In this document: piece after piece, positions 9,370 through 17,980 of the stretch
Layout of the letters: the number at the start of each line of letters is the position of its first letter
Numbering within the stretch: position 1 is the stretch's first letter
NCBI GenBank assembly: GCA_002049455.2
Contig: KV919347.1
Span: 1-20,171, forward strand
DNA length: 20,171 nt
Reading direction: 5' to 3'
Source: Porphyra umbilicalis
Taxonomy: Eukaryota; Rhodophyta; Bangiophyceae; Bangiales; Bangiaceae
Notes under the pieces: generated by a model
What the model was told of the DNA's origin: nothing
Database searches by the model: none
Seen by the model: only the letters and a program-made list of their open reading frames with translations
Position numbers and translations under genes: made by a program

Positions 9370-9721
9370 CCTGTACTCTGTTTGTGCCCCCCTCCCTCCC
9401 CCCCCCCCCCCGCCCGGTGTGGATGGCAGGCCCCCCGCCACCCCCACCGCGTCCCCGCCGGTCGGGTGCCGGGGTGACGGCGGCGGCGGCCGCGACGGCG
9501 GCCGCCGGGGTGCCCCCCCCCCCGTGCTGCGGCCGCCGACCGGCGGCTCCGTGCCGCGCCGCGGCGGGCGACGCGCGCGCGCGGCGGCAGCGCCGCCGCC
9601 GCCGCCGCCGCACCCGCCGCACCCGCCGCCGCCGCATCGGCCCCTGGCGCCACGGTGCGCGGGGCGCGGGGCGCGGCGACCGCCGCCGCGGCGGCGCGGG
9701 CGCGACCGCCGCCGTGCCACG

Positions 9722-9862
<141 letters not shown>

Positions 9863-10965
9863 CGCGGCCGCTGCGTGCGCGGCGGCCGCCACCGCCCGCG
9901 CGTGCGCGGCGGGCGCCCCCGTCTGCGTGCCGCCGCGGGCGTCGCCCCCCCCCGTGGCGGCGGCGCCGACGGGGCTGCCGGCCGCGCGCGCGCCGGCGGC
10001 GGCGCCGCCGCCGACCACGGGCGCCGCCGCCGGCGGGTGGCGTGCGGAGAAGTGGGGGGGGAGGGAGGGGGGCGGGCGGGGGGGGGTAGGGATGGGCGTG
10101 GGCGCCCTGTGCTGCTCTGCCCGCCCACGCGCTGGGCGGCGGCGGTGCGCCGCCGCCCGTGGGGCTCCCCCGCCGGCCGCCTGGGGCGGCCGCGCGGGGG
10201 CGGCGCCGCGGCGGCCATGGCCGCGGCGGGCAGTGGCGGCCGCCGGCGCGCGCGGCGGGGGGTGGGGCCCCCCGCCCCGACCGGCGGGGCGGCGCCCGGC
10301 GGCGGCCGCCGCCGCCGCGCCGCCGCCCCCGCCGTGGTGGGGCGGGTGCGGCGGCGCCGCCGCCGCGGCGCGCGGCGCGCGCCCGCCGCGGGCGCCGTCG
10401 GGCGGCGCGGGGGGCGGCGGCGGCACGCCTCGCGGCGCGCCGCGTCGTGGGTGGCGATAGCGGCCCCCCCCCCCCCGCCGTCCCCCCCCAACCCCCCACC
10501 CCGGCCCCCGAGCAGCGCACGACGGGCGGCCGTGTCTGCTGCGTCCCCGCCCCCGCGTGCGCGCCGCGGGCGCGGGCGCCCCCTCCACCGCCCCCGCACC
10601 CAGCGGCGGCCGCGGCGACCGACGGCACGCCCGTCGGGCGGCGTGGCCGCCCGGGCGCCGGTCGTCGGCCGTCCCCCCCCCCCCCCCCCGTGGCGCCCAC
10701 GGCGGTCCCGCGGTCCCGCCCCCGACGGGCGGCGGCGGCGGCGGCGCTGCCGCGGCCACTGGGGACGGCCGCGGGTGCCGCCGCCGCGCGCGCGGCGGCG
10801 GCGCGCCCGCGGCGGCCGCCGCCGCCGCGCGCCCGCCGACGCGGCGGCGAGCGCCGGCGCGGCCACCCCGCCCGCCTCGGCGGTCGCGCCGGCGGGGGGG
10901 GGGGCCGCCCCGGCGGCCCCGCGCGCCGCCACGGGGCGCCGGCGGCGGCGCGACGGGGGGCGGCC

Positions 10966-11005
<40 letters not shown>

Positions 11006-11041
11006 CGGGCGGCGGCGCGCGGCGCCCGTGCCTGCGGCGCC

Positions 11042-11457
11042 GCCGTGCGCGCTCGCGCGGGCGGCGACGCGCGGCTGCAGCGGCTGTTTGCCGCCGCGCC
11101 GGGGGTGCGGTGCGCGCTCGGGGGCGCCGCCGCGTCTGCGCCCCTGCCGCTGCCGCGGCGGCCGCCGCGCGCCGTCGACCCCCCCCCCCGCCGTGGCGGG
11201 CGCACGCCGACGTGTCGCCCGCTGCGTGTGTGCGGGTGCGCGGCGGCGGCGCCGTGCGCGCTCGCGCGGGCGGCGACGCGCGGCTGCAGCGGCTGTTTGC
11301 CGCCGCGCCGGGGGTACGGCGCGCGCTCGGGGGCGCCGCCGCGTCTGCGTCCCTGCCGCCGCCGCGGCGGCCGCCGCGCGCCGTCGCTGCCCCCCCCCCG
11401 CTGTGGCGGCCGCACGCCGACGTGTCGCCCGCTGCGTGTGTGCGGGTGCGACCGGTG
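11042..11457. repeat. Two-copy tandem duplication, 209-bp period
   Basis: The segment starting GCCGTGCGCGCTCGCGC at 11042 recurs at 11251, 209 bp later, and the two copies stay aligned through the shared end CCCGCTGCGTGTGTGCGGGTGCG just before 11457. Differences are scattered single-base changes plus a variable C-run near the middle (around 11180 and 11391). Changes do not concentrate at one codon position, which argues against a coding repeat. Confidence 0.85.
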
Positions 11458-11542
11458 GCGGCCGCGGGGGTGCGGCGGGCACCCGACGCGCGCGGCGGTC
11501 CGCAACGGCGTTGGGGGGGCGTCGGTGCGGGGGGGGGTGGCC

Positions 11543-11568
11543 GGGGGGGGGGGGGGGGGGGGGGGGGG
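11543..11568. repeat. Poly-G homopolymer, 26 nt
   Basis: An uninterrupted run of 26 G on the plus strand, preceded by another long G-run at about 11529-11537. It is a strong quadruplex candidate, and its length is uncertain in any sequencing technology. Confidence 0.85.
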
Positions 11569-11966
11569 TGGCATCGCCCCGCCGCGGCGGCGATCGACGA
11601 CGGCCCGCGCCGCACGGCGCGGCGGCGGGGGCCCCCCGCACGACCGACGGGTCGGCCGGGTCGCGCGCGCGCGCGCGCGCGCTGCAGACGCCCGTCTTGG
11701 GCGCCGCCTGCGGGTGGGCGGCGGGCGGCGGGGCGGCCGCGTCGGCGGCCGCGCCGGCCGCCACTGCTCGGTCGCCCCCGTCGGTGTTGGGCGCGCGGGC
11801 CCGCTGCGGCGACGGGCGCGACGCGGGCGGGCAGCGGCGACGGGCCGCGTCGGCGGCGGGACGACGGGGCGCGCGCGACGTTGGGCGGGCGCGGCGGTGC
11901 GTCGACCGCCGCGCCTCGATGCGCCCGTGCGCCCGCCGCGGGCGTCACGGTGTGGCGCGTGGCCGT

Positions 11967-11994
<28 letters not shown>
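11967..11994. repeat. Poly-G homopolymer, 28 nt
   Basis: An uninterrupted run of 28 G on the plus strand, close to the right edge of the GC island. With the 26-G run and the C-runs elsewhere in the island it forms a set of long homopolymers. The exact count should not be trusted. Confidence 0.85.
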
Positions 11995-11997
<3 letters not shown>

Positions 11998-12110
11998 CCC
12001 GCTGGCACGGGTGGGGGAGCCGTCGCCCCGGGGGGCGCGCCGCCGCAGCGCGGCGGCGGTGGGGTCGGGCGCGGCTGGCCAGACGGGTGCGCGGGGGCGG
12101 AACGGCGGTT

Positions 12111-12489
12111 TTGCACCCGCAGGGGATCCGACGGGCTGTGGCGCATTTTTCTCTCTTCTATTTTCGGTGGCACTCGTCTCGTTGGCCTTTTTGGGGTGGC
12201 ACGCTCCGAAGCTCTTTGTTGCGTTTTGAGGCTCGTGTGCGCGACGAGGGGCGGGTGGCGACGTGCGCCCGCGGGCGCCGGCCGCTGTCGCCGCCAGGCG
12301 TGAGGGGCGGTGGAATGGACATTCGTACAATACAGACCATGAATGCAGCGCTGGCGCTCGACGCTCCGCCCTCTCGTTCGCCCGCTCACCGGGCCCGCCG
12401 TCTCCCCGGCGTCCCAGCCACCGCCCGCCACCTTTGCGAGCGGCCCGCCCTGCCCCCCCCCTCGTCCCCCTCCTCCACCGCCCTCCCCC
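12111..12489. other. Spacer between GC island and ankyrin gene 3' end
   Basis: This 379-bp stretch contains a T-rich segment at ~12146-12230 and a GC-rich, C-run-containing part at 12420-12489. It must contain the 3' end of the minus-strand ankyrin transcript. I see no domain-bearing frame, no RNA gene and no clear polyadenylation signal. Confidence 0.45.
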
Positions 12490-13293
12490 TCACGCCCCCC
12501 CCACCCACAGCCGCACGACCTGCCGCGGCCCGAGGCCCGGCGTACTCGCCACAATGTCCGTGACGAGGCGGGCCCCCCAGCGCCCCAACCCCGCCATGGA
12601 CGACCCCGCCGTCAACAGCGCCACGACCGTCGCGCGCGCCCCGTCGAGGCGGCGCACCATGGCGGGCCCGTCCGCCAACCCCGCGCGCTCCGCCGCCCCA
12701 CGCTCATGGCGCCACACGTGCCCCCCCACGACCGCCCGCACGCCGTCATAGTCGGTCCACACGCCGAGGCCGCCGCGCGCCGCGTCGCGCGCGACAATGG
12801 CGGTGCGGCGCACCCAGTCGACGGCCACCCCCAGCGCCGTGCGGTCCTCCCCATTGACCGCCCGCACGTCGGCGCCGCGGCGGAGGAGCGCCACGACCGT
12901 GCCGGCGGCGACGCGGCGGGCGGCCACGTGGAGCGCGAGGTCCCCAGACCCCGCGTCGGGGGTGGCCAAGTGCGGGCGCACTTGGGGGGTGTCCAACAGC
13001 GCGACGCGCCCGCGGGCGGCGGCGGCCAGCGCGGGGTTGGACACGGCCGTGGGGGGGTGGTGGGGGGGGAGCTCCGCCACAACCGCCGCTTGACCGAGCG
13101 TGACGGCGGCGCAGAGGGGGGTGTCCCCGGCAAGCGTGACGGGCGCGCCGTCGGCGCCGGCGCCGAGGAGGACACGCACGACGCGGGCGTGGCCGTTGAA
13201 GGCGGCGAGGTGGAGGGGCGTCAAGCCGTCGCGGTCCGTCGCGTTGACGTCCACGGCGGGGGGGGGGGGGGGTCGGCGGCGGTGGTGGCGGCG

Positions 13294-13325
<32 letters not shown>

Positions 13326-14333
13326 CGGCTCGCCGGCCGCGGGCGGGTCCGCGGCGGCGCGGCGCCAAGCGAGAAGGACGGCGGCGGCGCGGTGGCGGCC
13401 ATGCTGTGCGGCCACGTGCAGCGGCGTTTGGCCGACCGCGTCAACAGCCGTCGGGTCTGCGCCGGCTGCCAACAACGCCTCGGCCGTGATTGCACGCAAG
13501 CGGCCGGGCACACTCATGATATATTCAGAGTTCATCGCCGCGTGCAAGCACGTCTGGCCGTCACCGTCAATCGCTCCCGCTTCTTCGCCCGCCGCCAGCA
13601 GCGCGCGTACCGCGCCAGGACGTCCCCTGTGACTCGCCTCGTGCAGCGACGTTCGACCGCGGTTGTCCCTGGAGCCCACTTTGGCACCTGCCGCCAGTAG
13701 GATTCGTACCACTTTGGCACAGCCACTCCAGCCTGCACCGTGCAGCTCAGAGGCGCCAAAGAGTCCTCGAGCGCCCACCTCGGCGCCTGCCGCAAGCAAC
13801 GCCTGGATCACTTCGACGTTGCCGCTCCGGCCCACCGAGTGGAGCACAGTGTCGCCGTCTGCCGTCTTGGCGCCCAAGTCGGCACCCGCGGCCAGTAGGG
13901 TGCGCACCACCTCGGCGTTTCCACCAGAACCTACAGAATGCAGCACCGTCTCGCCACGTCTGTCCACCGCGCTGGCGTCGGCGCCCGCTGCCAGCAACAG
14001 TTGAACGGCCTCTGGGCATCGGTTGAACTGCATCCCGTGCAACACCGTCCTGCCGTCGTTGTCTCTGGCGCCCGCGTCGGCGCCCGCCGCCAGCAAGGCC
14101 CGCACCGTCTCAACATCACAGCCGTGGGCCGTGTGCAACACGGTACTGCCGTTGTTGGTCCTGGCATGGACGTCGGCGCCCGCCTTCAACAATGCGTGGA
14201 GCTTCGCGGCGTCAAGAGGTCCCCAAGTCCCATACAGGGCCGTCTTGCCCGAGTTGTCTCTGGCACTCACGTCGGCGCCTGCCGCCAACAGCAACTGCAC
14301 CACACCACTGTCACAGCGATGAAATAAGAGCAT
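12490..14333 (-). CDS. Ankyrin-repeat protein 1, split by a frameshift at a 15-nt homopolymer
   Basis: Ankyrin repeats form helix-turn-helix scaffolds for protein binding; no catalytic domain is visible. The first in-frame ATG is at 14333 (A at -3). From there about ten repeats run to ~13375 with the consensus G.T.LH.......V..LLAAGADV.A. An Ala/Thr/Pro-rich linker then reaches the G15 run at 13258-13272, after which this frame stops at 13221. The frame that carries on the ankyrin pattern (DRDGLTPLHLAAFNGHARVV, from ~13257) is offset by one base; it has no ATG near its upstream end and closes with TGA at 12490. One extra base (or two fewer) in the homopolymer would give a single ~614-residue protein. 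After ~13130 the repeats become degenerate. A real pseudogene, an assembly error or a length-variable locus all remain possible. The 5' end may also differ; see the putative upstream exon. Confidence 0.8.
13258..13272. repeat. G15 homopolymer at the ankyrin frameshift
   Basis: Fifteen consecutive G on the plus strand (C on the coding minus strand) encode a proline run. The upstream ankyrin frame and the downstream ankyrin frame meet here and differ by one base. It is the natural place for a miscalled length or for genuine slippage. Confidence 0.9.
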
Positions 14334-14455
14334 TGTTAACAATGAGATGCTATCCCCATATTCAAGCCACGTTGCACAACGTGTCCCATTAAGCACCTGA
14401 AGTCCGATGTAACACCACTTTTTTGACGAAGAAGCCCTTTTTTTGTTCGGGCCAT
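14308..14455 (-). other. Putative alternative 5' exon and 89-nt intron of ankyrin gene 1
   Basis: On the minus strand an ATG at 14455 opens a frame beginning MARTKKGLLRQKSG. At 14397 it reads GACTTCAG followed by GTGCTT, a weak splice donor. At 14308 a pyrimidine-rich stretch ends in TGTGACAG, a good acceptor, with TTAAC upstream as a possible branch point. Removing 14396-14308 joins the exon to the first ankyrin repeat in the correct phase (AG + T gives Ser, then GVVQLLLAAGAD). This competes with the unspliced ATG at 14333, which lies inside the proposed intron. The donor is poor and the neighbouring long genes lack introns, so confidence is low. Confidence 0.3.
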
Positions 14456-14548
14456 GGAAATCGAACTACCTACTTGATTCTGGCTTCCGCTGAGCAAGAA
14501 TAGCTGTGCGGCTATCGCTTTTCTATTTCGAGTCGGAATAGCTTTTTG

Positions 14549-14564
14549 GATAGCCGAGGCTATC
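14549..14564. repeat. Short perfect hairpin GATAGCC-GA-GGCTATC
   Basis: Seven-base perfect arms are separated by GA. Related GGCTATCG sequence lies nearby at about 14512, and a similar GATAGC-rich stretch occurs at about 17988-18010, at the 3' end of the second ankyrin gene. It may be part of a small dispersed repeat; no function is assignable. Confidence 0.5.
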
Positions 14565-14667
14565 TCACGGGGGCCTCTGATTGGCCCATGTGATGGATCA
14601 ACGACCCGTTTCACAGCAAATAGTAGCACGTGGCTGCAACGTGTGCGCCACGTCTGCAAGATTGAGG

Positions 14668-14703
14668 CCCGTTCGCAGTTGCAAACCGTGTGACGGTATA
14701 CCG
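14668..14703 (+). repeat. Left terminal inverted repeat
   Basis: A 36-bp arm identical to the reverse complement of 15528-15563. Its inner end carries the palindromic core GGTATACC, which also occurs three times near the right end of the element. Confidence 0.9.
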
Positions 14704-14891
14704 GCGTGACGGCGGTAAATATCTGCGAAAGACCTTTGGCGTACCGTCTCGCACATAAAATCAAGTACACAATTGTATTCGCCAGAGAGGTAGGATTTCT
14801 ATCGCCATCAGGCGCGGACAAGACCGACCATCGAACCATCCACCGCGCTACCGACCGCCATGCAGCTTGTCAACGCACGGCGACCGCCAAC

Positions 14892-15224
14892 ATGGACCCT
14901 TTCCCCACCCTACGCGCGGGCGCCTTCGTGACGTCGCTGGCGGGGGTAGTCCACTCTAGCCCGAGTATCTTTTTATCACCCACTCAATACACAACCACTC
15001 GCGTTTCTTTTTCTCATGTGCGGGCTCGTTACGGTCCCCACTTTGAGCGCGCAGTGCGCATGTCTGACGGCGCGTTTCATGCCTTGGTGGGCATTTTGCG
15101 TCCTCGCTTGCCTCGCCGCGGTCTCTCGGCAAGTGTCTACCGCCATGGCGGTCAGCTACCGTGTCGCGCGCCGCGATCGGTGTTCCCAACGGAGGGGGGT
15201 GGGGGGGAACGGTGTGCAGTTTGA
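14892..15224 (+). pseudogene. Transposase-like fragment (PIF/Harbinger N-terminal-like), decayed
   Basis: A 110-codon ATG frame lies inside the inverted repeats. Its middle reads RYGPHFERAVRMSDGAFHAL, then VGILRPRLPRRG. This resembles the conserved F...FRMS...F..L...L.P.L segment upstream of the catalytic domain in PIF/Harbinger (DDE_Tnp_4) transposases. After about 15130 the similarity fades, and a neighbouring frame (AMAVSYRVA, ~15143-15170) looks more like the next conserved block, suggesting a frameshift. No DDE catalytic triad is present, so it cannot be a functional transposase. The call rests on by-eye pattern similarity and on the inverted-repeat context; a chance match is possible. 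Confidence 0.4.
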
Positions 15225-15428
15225 GAGGGCGGCGGGTGGGAAAGGTTGCAGCGAACAGTGCCATGCAGCGAGGTGCGTCTCGAGTGGGCTGCGGTGCGCG
15301 GGTCGACTTCTCAGGCCCACTCGCAGCGGCGTGTGTCGCGAGGAGCTTCCGGATTGTCGACAATTCGTTTGACAGTTCTTGCAAAAGAGGAATTTTAAAC
15401 ACACAAGACGTGGAATTCCCCGTTCTCA

Positions 15429-15491
15429 GACGGTATACCGCGGTATAAACATACGCGGGGATCCCGCGTATGTCTGTACCGGTATACCGTC
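15429..15491. repeat. 63-nt foldback with two paired blocks around a GAT loop
   Basis: The outer arms GACGGTATACCG (15429-15440) and CGGTATACCGTC (15480-15491) pair perfectly over 12 bp. The inner arms ACATACGCGGG (15449-15459) and CCCGCGTATGT (15463-15473) pair over 11 bp around a 3-nt loop. An unpaired 8/6-nt internal bulge separates the blocks. It lies just inside the right inverted repeat of the element and shares the GGTATACC core with the element ends. Confidence 0.88.
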
Positions 15492-15527
15492 GCGTGACGG
15501 GCTCGGCCAATCAAATCAACGTTACGT

Positions 15528-15563
15528 CGGTATACCGTCACACGGTTTGCAACTGCGAACGGG
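15528..15563 (-). repeat. Right terminal inverted repeat
   Basis: A 36-bp arm that is the exact reverse complement of 14668-14703. It lies 36 bp to the right of the 63-nt foldback, which ends at 15491. Confidence 0.9.
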
Positions 15564-15992
15564 ACTGACTGCCAGTTTCTTCTGGGCAGAGGTGGTGGGA
15601 ACGTCCGCAAGAGCTGTCGTGCATGGCAATGGTCCTACAGTGACGTCCTTCTAGGCGTGGTCGTCATCAAGTGCTGCACATTTTGACCTGTTTCTTTGTC
15701 CGTCTGCCGACGAGCGTTCTCTGCGCCTTCGTTATGGTTGATACGGCTGCTCACCACAGTTCCCTGGCCTTTAGGTCAAGGGTACTATACCCGGACTACA
15801 ACGGCGGCCCACCTTCTAATTTTTTTTCTTCTAGTGCACGTTGCGGGAGTACTTATAAAACCCCCGTGGGACACTTTGCTCGCCTCTTGTGGACGGAGGT
15901 CACCTCTGCGCTCCGTTTTTTCGCGAGGGAAAGTGTCAGTGGACGTCCACCGGGTTGTGTGCCAAGTGGCGAAGGCTGTGCTCATCTTCATC
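15564..15992. other. Spacer between mobile element and tandem duplication
   Basis: These 429 bp have moderate base composition. A TATAAA-like string (TTATAAAACC) occurs at about 15852, but no supported gene follows it on the plus strand. A 13-nt near-palindrome GGGTACTATACCC lies at ~15779. No domain-bearing frame or RNA gene is recognised. Confidence 0.4.
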
Positions 15993-16900
15993 GCCGGCAC
16001 GGAGCGCGGACGCGGTTGTCGCCTCAGTTTCCGGTTGGAAACACCCGTGAGGGGGGGTGGTGCGTTTACGCCGTCGTGGGGCGGGTCCGTGGTCGTAATT
16101 TTCGGTTACTTGGTACATGGGGACGGTGGGGGTGCTGGGGAGGGGGGTCGGTGAAGGGGCTCGTTTGATTTTGAAAACAGAGAGGGTAGAGCGGTCGCGG
16201 CGGTCGCGGGGGAGTGATTTTAACGCGGAGCGGATGCTTGGGTGGCCGTGCTCTTATGGGGGTATGGCGACGCACTGCTGCAGGCGTGGTGACGGGGGGG
16301 GATGCAAGACCGCTGTCGCTGTACGGTTTGACTGCGGGTTGATGGGGGCGGAGGTGGTGTTGGGAGAGGGTGGGGAGGGGGGGGGTGCGGCAACTGGTTG
16401 TCACTATGTGTCGTTGTTGACGTTGTCGCTGACGCGCCGGCACGGAGCGCGGACGTGGTTGTCGCCTCAGTTTCCGGTTGGAAACACCCGTGAGGGGGGG
16501 TGGTGCGTTTACGCCGTCGTGGAGCGGGTCTGGGGTCGTAAGTTTCGGATACTTGGTGCATGGGCAAGGTGGGGTGCTGGAGAGGGGGGCGTTCGTGGGA
16601 GGTCGTTTGAATTTGAACGGTGCGGGCTGAGCGGTCGCGGCAAGCGCGAAAGTGATTCTGACGCGGAGCCGCCCAGTTTAGTCTCTCGGTCGAGCGGGCA
16701 GTTGCCAGGGCTTTCAGACTGGGTCTCATGGTCGCAGACGTGGGGCGCTGGGTGGGGGAGCGGGGGCGGGGCAGTGGTGGACATGGTGGTTGCCAAGGTA
16801 CAGTTCGTGAGCTGATTGATGAGGACGAAGGTGGTGCTGGGAGCGCGTGGGGAGGGGGGGAGGGGGGGACTGGGCTGTACGCTGGTTGTTGCCGAGGCGG
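15993..16900. repeat. Two-copy tandem duplication, 443-bp offset
   Basis: Copy 1 starts at 15993 and copy 2 at 16436, both with GCCGGCACGGAGCGCGGACG. The first 87 bases differ at one position only. Similarity then declines through small insertions and substitutions but is still recognisable at the G-rich GGTGGTG(T/C)TGGGAG blocks (16353 and 16830) and around CTGGTTGT (~16394 and ~16881). The conserved head contains the small hairpin GTTTCC-GGTT-GGAAAC in both copies. Frames across it give similar peptides, but no known domain appears and some changes are non-synonymous, so I treat it as a non-coding repeat. The right boundary is approximate. Confidence 0.85.
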
Positions 16901-17351
16901 ACTGGGCAACCTGCGGAGCGCCCCCTCCGTCAAGGGGGGTCCGAGGGCGCGGGGTGATGTCGCGACGGCCAGTCCGGCGGCGGTAGCGTCGGCGGCAGTG
17001 CGGCGGCGGTGACGCGGCGGCTGCGCCGCGGAGGTGGCGGCAAGGACGGGGTGGCCTCTGTTTGCCACTCCCCGGTGCCACAGCAGCGGCACGACGATGA
17101 CGTCGCGGTCGCGGTGCGCCGATCGCTCGTGTGCGCGCGCTGCCGCGCCAACTGGCGGTCCAGCCGGCCGCCGTCTCAGCCGCCGCCGCCTCCGCTAACC
17201 GTCGCGTCGCCGCCGAACGGCGCTGCCACGCGTCGCTGGCGTGGTGGCCGCCACAACCCCTTGCAGCCGCCGCACACCACCACCCCCACCCGCGCCGCCG
17301 CGCACGCACGCGCCACCCTCGCCGCCCCGCAGCGTAGCGCAACTCGGGGAC

Positions 17352-17434
<83 letters not shown>

Positions 17435-17980
17435 GGCGGCGGCGACGCTCACGTCTCGTGGCGGCGGCCGCCACGGGCGACGCTGCCGCCGGTCAGCCGC
17501 CGATTTTTAAGTGGGGTGCGGGCGGCCGATGTACACGCCCGCAGCGTGTCCTCCGGCAGTCTGATTGCCTCGGAGGGGGCTGGGGGTGGCCACCCGAGTG
17601 ACGACGAGCATTGTTCCGCCGTGATGGACGCTTAGGACGTCGTTCACGGGGCAAAGACGGCAAAAAGAGCCAAGCCACAGTATGCATAGAGAAAGAAAAA
17701 CAGAGGCCACTCGCACGTTGTGCCGTTGGCTGGACATTTCTTTGAATTACCTGGACACACTTACTTCCTTTTGTTTAGAAATTCAAGGCCAGGGTATCTT
17801 CGCGAACGCGCCCGCAGTTGTCATCTGCAGCTGCAGTGAATCAAGTCCTGGCAGAAAATATCGTCTTGATCGGGCCCAGACAAGGCCTGGTGTAAGGAAA
17901 CCTGCGGGTACTTAGGCTCATGACAGCACAGCAGCCAACTGCTGACGTACATGTGGCTGTCTAAGGACGCGGACTTGGTT
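16901..17980. other. GC-rich to ordinary spacer, no confident gene
   Basis: From 16901 to ~17500 the sequence is GC-rich, with frames open on both strands that yield Ala/Arg/Gly/Pro-rich peptides. The longest plus frame (17009-17635) opens with GTG, not ATG. From ~17640 to 17980 the composition becomes ordinary and should include the 3' untranslated region of the minus-strand ankyrin gene. I see no domain, tRNA or clear polyadenylation signal. Confidence 0.45.
17358..17443. repeat. Interrupted GGC repeat with AGC interruptions
   Basis: A GGC tract is broken by AGC triplets at about 17384, 17405 and 17423, giving an imperfect 18-21 bp higher-order unit. It contrasts with the pure GGC tract at 9722-9862. 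The plus strand could read Gly/Ser and the minus strand Arg/Cys or Ala; there is no evidence that it is translated. Confidence 0.88.

Larger units (their letters stand above)
14668..15563. mobile_element. DNA-transposon-like element with 36-bp perfect terminal inverted repeats
   Basis: The left end (14668-14703, beginning CCCGTTCGCAGTTGCAAACC) is the exact reverse complement of the right end (15528-15563). Pairing continues imperfectly inward for several more bases. The 896-bp element encloses a decayed ORF resembling a PIF/Harbinger transposase N-terminus and a strong internal foldback near the right end. The length is too short for a full transposase with a DDE domain, so it would be non-autonomous. 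I looked for a target-site duplication: the flanks (...ATTGAG and ACTGACT...) show no clear one, so either the boundaries differ by a base or two or the duplication has decayed. The family assignment is tentative. Confidence 0.72.

Noticed and set aside
14336..14455. Histone H3-like start (MARTKK) on the minus strand
   Set aside because: Only the first five residues match H3 and the following sequence does not. The frame ends after 39 codons.
14430..14475. tRNA B-box-like string (AGTTCGATTTC, minus strand)
   Set aside because: No A-box at the right distance, no cloverleaf and no T-run terminator.
15846..15860. TATA-box-like TTATAAAA
   Set aside because: No supported gene lies downstream on the plus strand, so a promoter call would be unsupported.
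17358..17443. CRISPR-like regular spacing of AGC interruptions
   Set aside because: It is a simple triplet microsatellite; there are no unique spacers and no direct repeats of CRISPR type.
16509..17635. Overlapping frames with Arg/Gly-rich translations on both strands around the interrupted GGC repeat
   Set aside because: Low complexity and no domains; the long plus-strand frame begins with GTG, and both frames run across simple or duplicated repeats.
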